Under the pieces are notes generated by a model, which saw nothing but the letters and a program-made list of their open reading frames with translations, was not told the DNA's origin and did no database searches. This document shows, piece after piece, positions 25,139 through 32,937 of a DNA stretch of 64,000 bases (position 1 is its first letter; each line of letters starts with the position of its first letter). The stretch lies in assembly GCF_000756375.1 (NCBI RefSeq), contig NZ_JNFD01000002.1, forward strand, positions 62,001 to 126,000, written 5' to 3'. This DNA is from Sphingopyxis sp. LC81. Its GTDB lineage: Bacteria; Pseudomonadota; Alphaproteobacteria; Sphingomonadales; Sphingomonadaceae. The position numbers and the translations under genes were made by a program.

Positions 25139-26278
25139 ATGCGGAACCTGCCGGGATATGCACTTCTCTTGCTGGCTATGAGCGCCTGCATGACGGGAGG
25201 AGGAAGCGCCGCCGAACAGGCCGATAGCGAGGTTCGGATCGAGACCGGTCCCCGTCTCGGTGCCCCGCGCGCCACGCACCAACTCGTCGCCACGGGGAAA
25301 GGGCGCCTGCTCGCGATTGGCGGATGTGTCCGGTCGGGCTGCGAAGCCGGTCCTGCCAGCGCGACCGTCGACATCGTGGACGCCAGCAACATGGAATTGG
25401 TTGGCAGCGGCAGCCTGCTTGTTCGGCGCATTCAGCCATCGGCGGCCGCGCTGCCCGACGGACGCGTGCTCGTCCTTGGTGGCTGGGTCGATGGGCGGGC
25501 GTCGGCGACGACCGAAATCTTTGATCCCGCGACAGGAAAATCGCTGGCGGGGCCCATGATGGCCGGGCCGCGAAACGCACCCGCGATTGCCCGTCTCGCT
25601 GATGGCCGCATCCTGATTGCGGGTGGTTATGACGGAATCGACGTGCGCTCCGACGCCGAAATCTTCGATCCCGCTTCTGGCCGTTTGACGACCATTGGGC
25701 CGCTCGGGGTCGCACGAAGCGGCGCGACCGCGACCCTGCTCGCCGACGGGCGCGTACTGGTGGTGGGGGGCGGGCGACCCGATCGCGCTCCGCGGCGCGC
25801 GCTGGCGAGCGCGGAGATTTTCGATCCCGCCGCCGGACGTTTCAGCCCCGCAGCATCCCTGGAACAAGGGCGTTACAAGCATGGCGCGCTGCGTCTCGCG
25901 AACGGCGATGTGCTTGTCGTCGGTGGATCGGATGCGCGCGACTATGATGGCAAGCTGCGTTCGGTCGAGCGCTTCGACATCGCGGCAGGGCGCTTCGTTC
26001 CGGCTGGAAATCTCGCCGTCCCCCGGTTCAAGATCGCCGACGGCCTGTTGCTGCTGCCCGGCAATCGCGTGCTGGTCGCCGCCGGCGATACCGCTCCCGA
26101 AATATTTGACGTTGCCAGCGGCACCGGCGCGCGGCTCGATTATGATCTGGGCGGGCAATGGAACTATATGACGCTCGTCCGCGCCGATGCGGATACCGCG
26201 TTGCTCGCGGGCGGGTATCGCGAGGGGCGGATCGAGCCGACCGATCAAAGCTGGATCATCCATTTGCCGAAGGGCTGA
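25139..26278 (+). CDS. Kelch-repeat lipoprotein
   Basis: A 379-residue lipoprotein (LLLAMSACMTGG lipobox). The body is a beta-propeller of about six Kelch-like repeats, seen as recurring blocks such as LPDGRVLVLGGW, LADGRILIAGGYDG, LADGRVLVVGGGRP and LANGDVLVVGGSD, each followed by E-x-F-D-P-A-x-G. It is likely in the periplasm or on the outer membrane as a binding scaffold; no ligand can be named. A GGAGGG ribosome site precedes the ATG. It lies 33 bases after mltG and four before the next hydrolase gene. Confidence 0.8.
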   Translation: MRNLPGYALLLLAMSACMTGGGSAAEQADSEVRIETGPRLGAPRATHQLVATGKGRLLAIGGCVRSGCEAGPASATVDIVDASNMELVGSGSLLVRRIQPSAAALPDGRVLVLGGWVDGRASATTEIFDPATGKSLAGPMMAGPRNAPAIARLADGRILIAGGYDGIDVRSDAEIFDPASGRLTTIGPLGVARSGATATLLADGRVLVVGGGRPDRAPRRALASAEIFDPAAGRFSPAASLEQGRYKHGALRLANGDVLVVGGSDARDYDGKLRSVERFDIAAGRFVPAGNLAVPRFKIADGLLLLPGNRVLVAAGDTAPEIFDVASGTGARLDYDLGGQWNYMTLVRADADTALLAGGYREGRIEPTDQSWIIHLPKG

Positions 26279-26282
26279 CATT

Positions 26283-27035
26283 ATGATCACCGCCAAACTC
26301 TTCCTCCACGGCGTCCCCGATAGCCCCGCCATTTGGCGTCCGCTGCTCGCCGCGCTCGACCTCGGCAACACGCCGGTCGCGGTTCCCGCACTGCCGGGCT
26401 TCACGGCTCCGCTCCCCGCCGGCTTTCCGGCAACGAAGGAAGCCTATGCCGACTGGGCGGTGGGAGAGGCCGAGGCGCTGTTCGCCGCGCACGGCCCGAT
26501 CGACATCGTCGGCCACGACTGGGGCGCGCTCATCGCGCAGCGCGTCGCGATGCTCCGCCCCGACCTGATCCGCAGCTGGGTGGTTTCGAACGCGGTGATC
26601 GACCCCGACTATCGCGGCCACCGGATCGCGCGCATCTGGAACACGCCGCTGCTCGGCGAAATCTTCATGGCGCTCAGCAAGCCCGCCAAGCTCGCCGAAG
26701 GGCTGGCGGCGCAGGGCATGCCCGCCGACATCGCGCGCGAAGAGGCGGCGCAATGGGCGAACAAGGACAAGCGCAGCGCGATCCTGAAACTTTACCGGTC
26801 GGCCAAGGGGCTCAGTTTCGAACATGACTGGGCACGCGATATCGGCAAGCTGCCCGCGAACGGCGCGCTGATCTGGGGCGAGGGCGATCCCTATGTCGAG
26901 CTGTCGGTGGCGCAGCGTTTCGCCGCGAACACCGGCACGCCGCTGACGGTGATCGAGGGGGCAGGGCATTGGGCGATCGCCGAACGGCCCGCCGAGGTCG
27001 CCGCTGCGCTGCGCCGATTCTGGACCAGCCTATAG
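26283..27035 (+). CDS. Alpha/beta hydrolase of the epoxide hydrolase/haloalkane dehalogenase type
   Basis: A 250-residue cytoplasmic alpha/beta hydrolase. IVGHDWGALIAQRVAM holds the nucleophile elbow with Asp (H-D-W-G), as in epoxide hydrolases and haloalkane or fluoroacetate dehalogenases, not esterases. The oxyanion-side LHGVPDSPAIWRPLL and the late IEGAGHWAIAERP with the catalytic His fit. The substrate cannot be told from sequence. The start at 26283 was chosen because the upstream frame lies inside the Kelch gene. Confidence 0.85.
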   Translation: MITAKLFLHGVPDSPAIWRPLLAALDLGNTPVAVPALPGFTAPLPAGFPATKEAYADWAVGEAEALFAAHGPIDIVGHDWGALIAQRVAMLRPDLIRSWVVSNAVIDPDYRGHRIARIWNTPLLGEIFMALSKPAKLAEGLAAQGMPADIAREEAAQWANKDKRSAILKLYRSAKGLSFEHDWARDIGKLPANGALIWGEGDPYVELSVAQRFAANTGTPLTVIEGAGHWAIAERPAEVAAALRRFWTSL

Positions 27036-27078
27036 CCCCGCGCCCGCATTCGGCGTTCGAATTTCCGCAATCCGAGTT

Positions 27079-27117
27079 AATCGATAAATCCGATCAACCT
27101 TTGCCAATTTATCGATT
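27079..27117. promoter_or_regulatory. Inverted repeat in the peroxiredoxin promoter region
   Basis: AATCGATAAAT (27079-27089) and ATTTATCGATT (27107-27117) are perfect 11-base inverted arms, centre to centre 28 bases, in an AT-rich patch before the peroxiredoxin gene. Size and spacing suit a dimer-of-dimers regulator such as OxyR (LysR family), which commonly controls peroxiredoxins. The base pattern is not the textbook OxyR consensus, so the regulator is inferred. Confidence 0.6.
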
Positions 27118-27177
27118 GGACCGCAGCAGCCTTTCATGCGCTTAGGCGCACGAAACCAACAAGAGAAAGGCTCTCCC

Positions 27178-27738
27178 ATGATCAATCAGCCCGTTCCCGC
27201 CGTGACGCTCAAGACCCGCGTCCGCGACGAAGCCGTCGACGGCCCGAATCCGTTCCGCTGGCAGGATGTCGACACCGGCGAGCTGTTCGGCGAAGGCCGC
27301 CACATCCTGTTCGGCCTGCCCGGCGCCTACACCCCGACCTGCTCGAACGAACAGTGCCCGGGCTTCGAACGCCTCCACGGCGACTTCGCCGCCGAAGGCG
27401 TCGCCGACATTCATTGCATCAGCGTCAACGATGCCTTCGTCATGTACAACTGGGGCAAGAACCTCGGCGTTGAAAATGTGAAGATGGTTCCCGATGGCTC
27501 GGGCGCCTTCACGCGCCGCATGGGCATGCTGATCAACAAGGATCACCTCGGCTTCGGCATGCGCAGCTGGCGCTACACCGCGATCGTCGATGACGGCGTC
27601 GTGGTTCAGATGTTCGTCGAACCCGGCATCAACGACGTCGGCACCGACAGCGATCCCTATGTCGAATCGACCCCCGAAAAGGCGCTCGAGTGGGTGAAGG
27701 CGAACCCGTACCAGGGCAAGCTGTCGCAGGCGGCTTAA
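27178..27738 (+). CDS. Peroxiredoxin, Prx5-like
   Basis: Reduces hydrogen peroxide and alkyl hydroperoxides. The 186-residue protein has HILFGLPGAYTPTCSNEQCPGF with the T-x-x-C peroxidatic cysteine. HCISVNDAFVMYNWGKNLG and NVKMVPDGSGAFTRRMGMLIN are diagnostic for the Prx5/AhpE-like group. A second cysteine five residues on (SNEQC) is also seen in bacterial Prx5 proteins. ATG 27178 is used as the first conserved Met; an AGAGAAAGG ribosome site lies before it. Inverted repeats flank the gene on both sides. Confidence 0.93.
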   Translation: MINQPVPAVTLKTRVRDEAVDGPNPFRWQDVDTGELFGEGRHILFGLPGAYTPTCSNEQCPGFERLHGDFAAEGVADIHCISVNDAFVMYNWGKNLGVENVKMVPDGSGAFTRRMGMLINKDHLGFGMRSWRYTAIVDDGVVVQMFVEPGINDVGTDSDPYVESTPEKALEWVKANPYQGKLSQAA

Positions 27739-27745
27739 ACCGATA

Positions 27746-27781
27746 AGCGGCCCGGCATCCCCCCCTCCCGTCCGGGCCGCT
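27746..27781 (+). terminator. GC-rich hairpin after peroxiredoxin gene
   Basis: AGCGGCCCGG and CCGGGCCGCT are perfect 10-base arms around a C-rich loop, eight bases after the stop. There is no T-tail, so termination may be weak or Rho-assisted. The next gene's start lies about 19 bases further. Confidence 0.6.
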
Positions 27782-27799
27782 GGCGCCGTACCCATCATC

Positions 27800-28297
27800 G
27801 TGACCGCGACGATGGGTGCGGCGGACCAGCTTCACTTCAACAATCTGCGCGCGGCGCATTATCCGCCCGAGCGCAATCATCTCGCGGCGCACATCACGCT
27901 GTTTCAGCAGCTGCCGCCGTCGTGCCTCGATGAACTCGACCGGCTGATTCGCCGCATCGCCGCTGACACACCGCCTCCCGCCGCCAGCTTGCGCGAAATC
28001 TATTCGCTCGGCGGCGGTGTCGCCTTTCGCATCGACAGCCCCGGCCTGATGGAGATTCGCGAGCGTATCGCCGATCATTTCACCGGTATGCTGACGCTGC
28101 AGGACCAGGGAACGCCGCGGCTCCACATCACGATCCAGAACAAGGTGGAGCCCGCGCAGGCGCGCGCGCTGCTCGCCGAACTCGCCGCCGACTTCCGGCC
28201 GCGTGCGCTCACGATCGCGGGTCTCGCGGCGCATCACTATCTTGGCGGGCCGTGGCAAGCGGCTTTCACGCGAAATTTTCGCGGTGTGCGTGCATGA
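27800..28297 (+). CDS. 2H phosphoesterase / 2'-5' RNA ligase family protein
   Basis: The 165-residue protein has two H-x-T motifs, AAHITLFQQLPP and RLHITIQNK, which define the 2H phosphoesterase fold acting on cyclic phosphate or 2'-5' RNA ends. GTG 27800 is the only usable start codon. The open frame before it reads AVPIIV, which matches the residues that usually precede TALMGAAD in relatives, so translation might begin earlier at a non-standard codon. No ribosome site is visible. The biological substrate is unknown. Confidence 0.8.
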   Translation: MTATMGAADQLHFNNLRAAHYPPERNHLAAHITLFQQLPPSCLDELDRLIRRIAADTPPPAASLREIYSLGGGVAFRIDSPGLMEIRERIADHFTGMLTLQDQGTPRLHITIQNKVEPAQARALLAELAADFRPRALTIAGLAAHHYLGGPWQAAFTRNFRGVRA

Positions 28298-28358
28298 TAT
28301 TGACCAGCGCCAACACCCTGCCTATAGGCGCTGCTCGCCCGTCGCGGCGGCCTTTCGG

Positions 28359-28435
28359 GGCGGAGTAGCTCAGCTGGTTAGAGCAGCGGAATCATAATCC
28401 GCGTGTCGGGGGTTCGAGTCCCTCCTCCGCTACCA
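28359..28435 (+). tRNA. tRNA with CAU anticodon, probably elongator tRNA-Met
   Basis: A 77-base cloverleaf. The acceptor arm GGCGGAG pairs with CTCCGCT (G-U at the top pair), and the D-stem is GCTC/GAGC. The anticodon stem GCGGA/TCCGC encloses loop ATCATAA, giving CAU. The T-arm contains GGTTCGAGTCC and CCA is encoded. Lack of the initiator's features and resemblance to alphaproteobacterial elongator Met tRNA favour Met; a lysidine-modified Ile2 tRNA also reads CAU. It is followed by a decayed island. Confidence 0.93.
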
Positions 28436-28838
28436 ATCTATCTAAGGCATTGAAATAATTAGATATTTTTGGCGGCCTCGGCTGCCACAGCAATAGCCCG
28501 ATAAACTCTAACCCATTGAAACCATGAGGGTGAATTTCGGTTTTTGGCTGAAATCTGCGATTCAATGCTGGAGTGTGTGGTATCATTTGCCCCCTCTCGG
28601 AAAGGGCGGCTTTGCGCCTGATCTTGGTCGTTCGCGCAGTTCGAGTTGCTTGTCGAAAGCCGACATTGGCTCCCTGCAGCTACCGTCGCGCTTCGAATAC
28701 AACCTAACCGATATCGGCGCGGACGCGGCCGTTCACGTCCGCGCGCTCGTCGACTGAGTGGAACTGAGGTGCGCTCGCCATCGACGAGCATCGCTTGCGG
28801 TGCATGGCTGCCCCTGAGAATGCCGAAAGTGGGCCCGC
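28436..28838. other. Gene-poor, AT-richer stretch downstream of the tRNA
   Basis: No intact gene is seen in any frame. The first 60 bases are AT-rich (AAATAATTAGATATTTTT). The stretch is distinct in composition from flanking core genes, consistent with degraded mobile DNA next to a tRNA. No direct repeat of the tRNA 3' end was spotted further downstream, so no attachment site is claimed. Confidence 0.5.
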
Positions 28839-29325
28839 CTAAATGTCTCCGATACTGTCGAACCGGCTGACCTTCACTTTCTCCACCATTTTTCGAAGTG
28901 CAAACCCCATCGGCACCGGGTAGCGGAACATGAGGTGCTCTCGACGTTGGACAGCGGCTTCACTCCAGTGAACTTCGACACCGCATCGAGATCGGTGCGG
29001 ATGAGGCCCATGCGGACGAGGTGCTTCCTCAGATAATCGTCCTTGCCGTTCGAGCGGGTTCCTCCCCGAAAGTCGGCGAGCTGTTCGGCGATCTCGCTGT
29101 AGGTCTTGCGGTACTGGACATCCTTGCACTCGATCGCGAGCACGCGCCCGTCGCTCTCGCGCCAGGCAGCACGTCGCCATAATCGCGGTCGAGTCCCCGG
29201 GCCATCAGCTTGGTCATGGCGACTTCGGTCGCGGTCCGCCAGCCCGCCGCTTCGAGTGCAGCGGCAATGTCCAGCGTGAAGGCCGCCCCGCGCGCATTGG
29301 CTTTTCTCGCCTTCCAGCGGAGCAT
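28839..29325 (-). pseudogene. Frameshifted PD-(D/E)XK nuclease-like protein relic
   Basis: Three minus-strand frames join to one protein-like sequence. Frame one reads LEAAGWRTATEVAMTKLMARGLDRDYGDV. After a lost base near 29170 it continues WRESDGRVLAIECKDVQYRK and DDYLRKHLVRMGLIRTDL. After another shift near 28945 it reads EHLMFRYPVPMGFALRKMV. GDV..W and IECK match the Asp and Glu-x-Lys of the PD-(D/E)XK nuclease fold. Restoring one G after GACGTGCTG would rejoin frames one and two. The gene is broken, so the product is not expected to be made. Its original partners are unknown. Confidence 0.7.
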
Positions 29326-29504
29326 TTTGGGCGAGAGCTAATTATCGGCGAAGTCGCCCCGGTAAAAATTGCTGATCATGTACAGCATCGCGGGCTGGCT
29401 GGCGCATGCCCGCGAACAGGCGCTGACTGGTCGGCTGATCCGGCCGGCATCCCGCTGTGTGGAGCCTTTGACGAAGGATGCAGCCCGAAGGTAGCCCTGC
29501 GCCC

Positions 29505-29761
29505 TATGCGGGTCGCAGCCAAGCGGGGATATGTCGCGATGTCCGCTTTGATGATGAAACCGGATTCGGCCCACCGGGTAAGGCAGCGGATCCGGGGTCG
29601 TTCTCGATTGGGCTTCTCGAAAGGGTGTCGCGAGGCAGCCAGCATTATGCCGCGATGCCTTATTCGGAGGTTGCGGCCCTCCTGACGAGGCTTCGGGAGA
29701 ACGGGCGATGGGCCGACCTGCTCTCGAATTCGCTATCGCGGCTGCCGCGCTCACGGCGTGA
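29505..29761 (+). pseudogene. Relic of a P4-type tyrosine integrase
   Basis: Fragments in successive frames match consecutive blocks of P4-family integrases: SALMMKPDSAHRVRQRI, then VVLDWASRKGVARG, then HYAAMPYSEVAALLTRLREN, then RPALEFAIAAAALTA ending in a stop. At least three frame changes are needed, and the catalytic C-terminus is missing. Together with the tRNA at 28359 this marks a former genomic island. Family recognition is from memory of the (A)LPY-x-E-V-P-A-F and LEF-x-I-LTA-x-R motifs. Confidence 0.72.
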
Positions 29762-29763
29762 GC

Positions 29764-29847
29764 CTACAGGATGTCGAACGCGTGCAGCACCAGCCAAAGC
29801 AGCGACGACACCGCAAGGACGCAAAGGAACCAGCCTTCTTTGCGCAT
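29764..29847 (-). CDS. Possible 27-residue single-span membrane microprotein
   Basis: A short open frame starting MRKEGWFLCVLAVSSLLWLV and ending in a TAG three bases from the integrase relic. It has a charged N-terminus (RKE) and one hydrophobic helix with Trp residues. A purine-rich GGGGGGACAAGAAAA precedes the ATG. There is no family assignment. The ordered hydrophobicity and ribosome-site-like upstream sequence make it worth listing, but it could be chance. Confidence 0.35.
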   Translation of the reverse strand: MRKEGWFLCVLAVSSLLWLVLHAFDIL

Positions 29848-30014
29848 AATTTTCTTGTCCCCCCAGCCCGATGTTACAATTGCAATCCCTGCTCCGGCAA
29901 TTCAAGCGCGATCGCGTCCCGCCGTCCATCGACCTATCGGATTAAGCCATAGGGATTAGGTTGTTGCGCTTGACCAACGCGGGGAGGGGTGCTGCACTCG
30001 CGCGGGGGAACAGC

Positions 30015-30692
30015 GTGCGCATACTCATCGTCGAAGATAACGCCAGGATCGGCGCTTTGACCGCCGAAGGGCTTTCGGCGATGGGCTTTTGCTGCGACGT
30101 CGCGCCGATGCTGTCCGAAGCGTCGGAGCTGATTGCCGCCACCATTTACGATATTGTCGTGCTCGACCTCGGGATGCCCGATGGCGACGGGCGCGCATGG
30201 CTGATGGTCGAACGCGCGCACGGACTTGCGACGCCGGTGATCATGCTCACCGCGCGGTCGGCGTTGGGGGATCGTATCGATGGCCTCGATGCGGGCGCCG
30301 ACGATTATCTGGTCAAGCCATTCGCGATCGAGGAGCTTGCCGCGCGCGTCCGCGCGCTGCTTCGCCGGCCGGGGGCTCGCTCGAGTCCCGTCCTCTCCGT
30401 GGGGTCGGTCGATTTCGACACCATCGCGCGTGTGGGTAGCTGCAAGGGCGAACCGCTCCACCTCAGCCAGCGCGAAGCGGCGCTGCTCGAATTGATGATG
30501 GTCAAGGCGGGGAGCGTCGTCAGCCGCGAACAGATCGAGGCGTCGCTCTATTCGTTCGACGAGCCGGTAACCCCGAACGCGATCGAAGTGCTGGTCTCGC
30601 GGGTGAGGAAAAAGCTCGCGACGCTGGGTGTGCACGATCAGCTGGTGACGCTCCGCGGCGTCGGTTATCTGATGCTTGAGCCCGTCGATTGA
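30015..30692 (+). CDS. OmpR/PhoB family response regulator
   Basis: The 225-residue protein has a receiver domain (VRILIVEDNARIG, phospho-Asp in DIVVLDLGMPDGDG, Thr in IMLTARSA, Lys in DYLVKPFAIEELAARV). The C-terminal winged helix (LSQREAALLELMMVKAGSVVSREQI, NAIEVLVSRVRKKL, VTLRGVGYLM) is of OmpR/PhoB type. The start is GTG 30015 with GGGGGAA upstream, not the longer ATG frame. The stop overlaps the kinase start (TGATG), so the two are translationally coupled. Confidence 0.93.
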   Translation: MRILIVEDNARIGALTAEGLSAMGFCCDVAPMLSEASELIAATIYDIVVLDLGMPDGDGRAWLMVERAHGLATPVIMLTARSALGDRIDGLDAGADDYLVKPFAIEELAARVRALLRRPGARSSPVLSVGSVDFDTIARVGSCKGEPLHLSQREAALLELMMVKAGSVVSREQIEASLYSFDEPVTPNAIEVLVSRVRKKLATLGVHDQLVTLRGVGYLMLEPVD

Positions 30693-31714
30693 TGCAGCGG
30701 GGGCGCTCGATCATCGACGAATTGCGGACAGGCTTTGCCTGGATGGCGGCCGCGGGCAGTGTCGTGCTTGCTGTCTTTCTGGTCGTCGATTTCGAACTGG
30801 TCCGAAAGGATGTCCGCGAAAGCTACGGGCATATCGGCCTCGTCCATGAGGTGATCGATCATGTCATTTTCCCGATTATCGTCCTGCTCGCCCCGCTGGC
30901 GATCGCCACGCGGTGGCTGATCGCCCGCGCGCTCGAGCCGCTCCATGACGCCGCGGAGTTCATTCATCAGGCTACGGGCCGCGAACGCGGTTTTCGCGTG
31001 ACGCTCGCCGATTTCCCGACCGAAGCCATGCCCTTTGCCGAGGCCGTCAATGCGCTGTTGTCGCGGCTGGACGATGCGGCGCGGCGGCAAGAAGGATTTG
31101 CCGCCGACGTCGCGCACGAACTCAAGACGCCGCTTTCAGTCGCGATGCTCGAACTGGGGCGGTTGAAGACCGCCGATGCCGACCGCGTGAGCGCCGATCT
31201 CGCGGGGATGAACCGCCTGGTCGAGCAATTGCTGGTGCTCGCCCAGCTCGACGCCTATGCGGCGGCGCCGCAACCCTTCCGGCCGATCGATCTGGCGGAT
31301 GCGGCGCTCGATGCGATCAAGCTGTGCGCGGTCGATGCGGCGCAGAAAGGGGTCGCGCTCGCATATCGTGACGAGGGCGGGCCACCGGTGATGGGCCGTA
31401 TCGAAGCGGTGACCGCGGCGCTGCGCAATCTGGTCGAAAACGGCGTCCGGGTGACGGCTGCGGGCAAGGAGGTGGTTATCGTTCGCGGACCCGGCCCCAA
31501 TATTCGCGTCGTCGATGGCGGGCCCGGGATCGATCCCGCCAGGCTGCTTGCCTTGTCGGACCGTTTCCGACGCGGCGAACATGCGAGCTATGGCGGGGCC
31601 GGCCTTGGCCTGTCGATCGTCGCGCGCATTATGGAAGTGCATGGCGGAACGATGAGAAGCCATCCGGACCAGCCAGCGATCGAACTGGATTTCGACACTA
31701 TTGTAGCGACTTGA
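30692..31714 (+). CDS. Sensor histidine kinase
   Basis: The 340-residue kinase of the response regulator before it. It has two membrane helices (WMAAAGSVVLAVFLVV and VIFPIIVLLAPLAIAT) flanking a very short periplasmic loop of about 45 residues. A HAMP-like segment follows, then the H-box FAADVAHELKTPLSVAMLELG with the phospho-His. The ATPase has N-box LRNLVENGVRV, G1 VVDGGPGID and G2 GGAGLGLSIVARIMEVHGG. ATG 30692 overlaps the preceding stop. The signal is unknown; such short sensor loops suggest membrane-proximal sensing. Confidence 0.92.
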   Translation: MQRGRSIIDELRTGFAWMAAAGSVVLAVFLVVDFELVRKDVRESYGHIGLVHEVIDHVIFPIIVLLAPLAIATRWLIARALEPLHDAAEFIHQATGRERGFRVTLADFPTEAMPFAEAVNALLSRLDDAARRQEGFAADVAHELKTPLSVAMLELGRLKTADADRVSADLAGMNRLVEQLLVLAQLDAYAAAPQPFRPIDLADAALDAIKLCAVDAAQKGVALAYRDEGGPPVMGRIEAVTAALRNLVENGVRVTAAGKEVVIVRGPGPNIRVVDGGPGIDPARLLALSDRFRRGEHASYGGAGLGLSIVARIMEVHGGTMRSHPDQPAIELDFDTIVAT

Positions 31715-31864
31715 TACAGATTCCGCCCTCGTCAGCTTTCTGTAAGCAAAATTCGCTACATCTCGAAATGAAGGATTCGGTAGGGCGAGTCTTTCCGACG
31801 GACTAGCTCAACAGACAAAAGAGGGGAGCAGCTATCCGGCGTTCACAGCGGGTCGCAACCGTTG

Positions 31865-32608
31865 ATGAACTTTGGGGGAAATATTTTGTCCGCTGTAACA
31901 AGGGCACTGGTTTGGGAACGGCAGTTACTTTGCCGAAGCGGCCTCGCTTCCATCATCCGGCGCGAATTCATCCATTGTGACGTTGCGACCGCGGGGGACG
32001 CCGACGAGGCTCTCGCTTGGCTGGCCGCAACCGGCGCGCACGACATGCTGGTTCTCGATGGCGGGATCGACCTGAAGTCGATCATCCCCGGCGGTATTCG
32101 CGGATTGCGTCACCGCTTTCCGCAGCTTTCGCTGGTGGTCGTCGACTGGCGGCGCGATCGCGACGCCGTGCTCCGCGCCATCTCCGAGGGCGCGCATGGC
32201 TTTATTCCGAAGGACATGGATCAGGACGAAATGCTCCAGGCCTTCCGGCAAGTGATGGCTGGCCAGGTCTATGTCCCGCCGATCGTCAGCGATGTCGACG
32301 CGGAAATACGGGCCACAGGCTCTTCTGGTTCGCACCAAGCCTCTGTTCCCAGCCTCACCGAACGGCAGCGCGAAGTGCTGACGCACATGTCGATGGGCAA
32401 ATCGAACAAGGAAATCGCCCGCTCGCTGCGCATTTCCGAAAGCACGGTGAAGGTCCATGTGGCGGCCGCCTTCCGCCTGCTCGGCGTGCACAATCGCGTC
32501 GGAGCGGTGGCCGCGCTGCAGAGCCGCGGAGACGCGTCCGCTTATATTCGGGACCAGTTCCTCGGCCGCCGCGCGAACGACGATTTCGGCACACGCGCTT
32601 TCGGTTAA
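31865..32608 (+). CDS. NarL/LuxR family response regulator with atypical receiver
   Basis: A protein of about 247 residues. The receiver keeps the phospho-Asp position (HDMLVLDGGID) and Lys (GFIPKDM). The acidic pair near the N-terminus that binds Mg is replaced by WERQ, so phosphorylation may be poor. The C-terminal LuxR HTH is typical: SLTERQREVLTHMSMGKSNKE and STVKVHVAAAFRLL. ATG 31865 lacks a ribosome site, while TTG 31886 has GGGGGAA five bases before it and may be the true start. It is the gene directly before the giant peroxidase operon. Confidence 0.85.
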   Translation: MNFGGNILSAVTRALVWERQLLCRSGLASIIRREFIHCDVATAGDADEALAWLAATGAHDMLVLDGGIDLKSIIPGGIRGLRHRFPQLSLVVVDWRRDRDAVLRAISEGAHGFIPKDMDQDEMLQAFRQVMAGQVYVPPIVSDVDAEIRATGSSGSHQASVPSLTERQREVLTHMSMGKSNKEIARSLRISESTVKVHVAAAFRLLGVHNRVGAVAALQSRGDASAYIRDQFLGRRANDDFGTRAFG

Positions 32609-32937
32609 ATTTCATAGAAAACAGAAGATTTTCTCCCTGTTCGCCACGGGAAAAATAGTTGTGTCCGTATATTGGCCAAAAGTACTAAATAATCCCGCCG
32701 TCAAGATAGTGAAGAAGACTCAGTGAGTCCCATATCGGGCTAGTACGTAAAGTCCAATCGACTCCCAATCCCGATTTTATTTAACCTGTTTTTAAGCCGT
32801 CGGGTGAGTCGATGCGATTCGCGACGTCGGTCTTGCTGGCGGGGGGCCGCACCAGCTTCTGTTCAACCTTTCGTCCGCACGATTTTGCGGATGAGGCCCC
32901 GTGCGTCCGTCGCATGCGGCCGGACCGGAGACGCGAC
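32609..32937. promoter_or_regulatory. AT-rich leader before the RTX peroxidase gene
   Basis: About 330 bases without a convincing gene; the peroxidase frame is open from 32812, but its family-like start is at 32938. AT-rich patches (GTCCGTATATTGGCC, GATTTTATTTAACC) contrast with the GC-rich flanks and are the likely promoter and regulator-binding area. GGAG at 32926 is the ribosome site for 32938. Confidence 0.5.

Noticed and set aside
24152..26404. A 750-residue minus-strand frame across mltG and the Kelch gene
   Set aside because: Both plus-strand genes have clear motifs, ribosome sites and lipoboxes; the minus frame has none.
28392..28586. A minus-strand frame of 64 residues ending in EEGLEPPTRGL over the tRNA
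   Set aside because: The C-terminal words are the well-known translation of a tRNA 3' part and not a real protein.
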